From NCBI GenBank assembly GCA_036736205.1, contig DAINMX010000060.1, positions 1 to 31,192 on the forward strand: a DNA stretch of 31,192 nt, in the 5' to 3' direction. The notes beneath the pieces were generated by a model that ran no database searches, had not been told where the DNA came from, and was given only the letters and a program-made list of their open reading frames with translations. The position numbers were made by a program, and so were the translations under genes. The stretch's first letter is position 1. Each line of letters opens with the position of its first letter. Positions 30,632 through 31,192 of the stretch are shown here, piece after piece. The stretch comes from XYA12-FULL-58-9 sp001798605 (GTDB lineage Bacteria; Myxococcota; XYA12-FULL-58-9).

Positions 30632-31170
30632 TTGGGGAGGTCTTCTCTTTGGCGGTTCGCGGTGCCCGCCGCGCTCAACGCGGTGTTGATTGGTTGCGCG
30701 CAGAAGCGCTGTTTCGTCATGCCGACCTGGGGTCGCGGGTCGCTGCGACTGGCTACGTTCGCCTCGCCAACGAACATGGGCGCATCTATCTAGGCAGTCG
30801 TTGCACGTTTCTGGGTGGTGCAGTCCCCAGCGAGATTGTGTGTCGGCCGGGGGCCACATTGTCTGTTGGTGAAGAGACCCTGTTCAACTATGGGGTGCTC
30901 CTCGACGCTTCCCACCGCGTGGACATCGGACGTCGCTGTATGTTTGCGTCGTTCGTGGTGGTCTGTGACGCGAGTCGCGCGAAGACCGCCCCCATTGTCA
31001 TTGAAGACGACGTTTGGGTGGCACACGGGGCGATCATTCGGCCGGGGGTTACCATTGGCAGGGGGGCCGTCATTTCTGCTCGGGCAGTGGTTGAGACCGA
31101 CGTTCCGCCAGAGTCGCTCGCCATTGGAAACCCCGCGCGGGTAATGGGATTTTCTCTGTTCTCTCGGTAA
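30628..31170 (+). CDS. Hexapeptide-repeat acyltransferase
   Basis: A 180-residue protein with a GTG start overlapping the preceding stop (GTGA). Beta-helix turns include GRIYLGSRCTFLGG, ATLSVGEETLFNYGVLLDASHRVDIGRRCMFASFVVVCDAS, PIVIEDDVWVAHGAIIRPGVTIGRGAVISARAVV and the closing AIGNPARVMG. It resembles the product of the gene at 25173 (same FNYGV and IEDDVWVA segments) and is probably a divergent paralogue. The position that is a Glu-Phe-His in that protein reads DASRAK here, so the catalytic His may be displaced or lost. The operon may continue beyond the right edge, where 22 bases remain. Confidence 0.87.
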   Translation: MIGEVFSLAVRGARRAQRGVDWLRAEALFRHADLGSRVAATGYVRLANEHGRIYLGSRCTFLGGAVPSEIVCRPGATLSVGEETLFNYGVLLDASHRVDIGRRCMFASFVVVCDASRAKTAPIVIEDDVWVAHGAIIRPGVTIGRGAVISARAVVETDVPPESLAIGNPARVMGFSLFSR

Positions 31171-31192
31171 GGTACGAGGTCGCCGGCGAGGC

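Noticed and set aside
1..31192. Exosortase, CRISPR array, tRNA/rRNA genes, insertion-sequence ends or phage attachment sites
   Set aside because: Exosortase was looked for because of the amidotransferase/ACP/ligase/deacetylase set, but none of the proteins has its pattern. No regularly spaced repeats, tRNA-like cloverleaf or terminal inverted repeats were noticed.

Overview
The window reads as a Gram-negative, fairly GC-rich bacterial chromosome segment dominated by a cell-surface polysaccharide (capsule/exopolysaccharide) locus of the Wzx/Wzy type. It contains an outer-membrane export protein, a beta-barrel protein, a lipoprotein and a RAYT transposase of the GGRRPGAGRP type. From memory of that RAYT family and of the GTGA/ATGA-coupled gene style, I infer an uncultured deltaproteobacterial-type lineage (Myxococcota, Desulfobacterota or Binatota-like). 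This is inference only: no rRNA gene or taxonomic marker is present.

Layout. (1) 1-2305, minus: a zinc-dependent phospholipase C-like secreted protein followed by a translationally coupled protein that may bind lipid and runs off the left edge. (2) 2418-11079, plus: a solitary cyclic-nucleotide-binding-fold protein, a NodB polysaccharide deacetylase, then a tight block of asparagine-synthase-type amidotransferase, acyl carrier protein, NadE-like ATP pyrophosphatase, AMP-forming ligase and a membrane-anchored GH44 glycosidase. (3) 11338-14151: an HU-type DNA-binding protein with its own terminator, a convergent RAYT transposase, a membrane-anchored protein of unknown function, and a small secreted protein that looks frameshifted at an A6/T6 run. 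(4) 24213-14506, minus: the polysaccharide assembly operon, in transcription order polyprenyl-phosphate sugar transferase, Wzx-like flippase, Wza-like export protein, outer-membrane barrel, a 56-residue two-helix membrane microprotein, single-domain response regulator, kinase-less Wzz/Wzc chain-length protein, Wzy-like polymerase and a membrane GT2 glycosyltransferase. (5) 24942-24394 minus and 25173-31170 plus: two divergent units reading away from a repeat-rich promoter region. They carry five hexapeptide acyltransferase domains (one fused to a GT2), a WecG/TagA glycosyltransferase, a degenerate BY-kinase-like protein and an SGNH-like lipoprotein.

How it fits together (inference). The sugar transferase primes undecaprenyl phosphate. 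The WecG-type and GT2 enzymes extend the repeat unit and the hexapeptide enzymes acylate it. The flippase, polymerase, chain-length protein and export protein then polymerise and export it. The deacetylase, SGNH-like lipoprotein and GH44 enzyme would edit or cut the product. The amidotransferase/ACP/ligase/NadE-like block probably makes or attaches an amide-containing or acyl decoration. A similar gene set (amidotransferase, ACP, AMP ligase, deacetylase) is known from exosortase-associated exopolysaccharide loci, but no exosortase is visible here.

The most interesting points are the ACP-centred triad of adenylate-forming enzymes with an enlarged NadE-like protein, the GT2-serine-acetyltransferase-like fusion with a strong internal ribosome site, the pseudo-BY-kinase separated from a kinase-less Wzz, and the microprotein/receiver pair inside the assembly operon.
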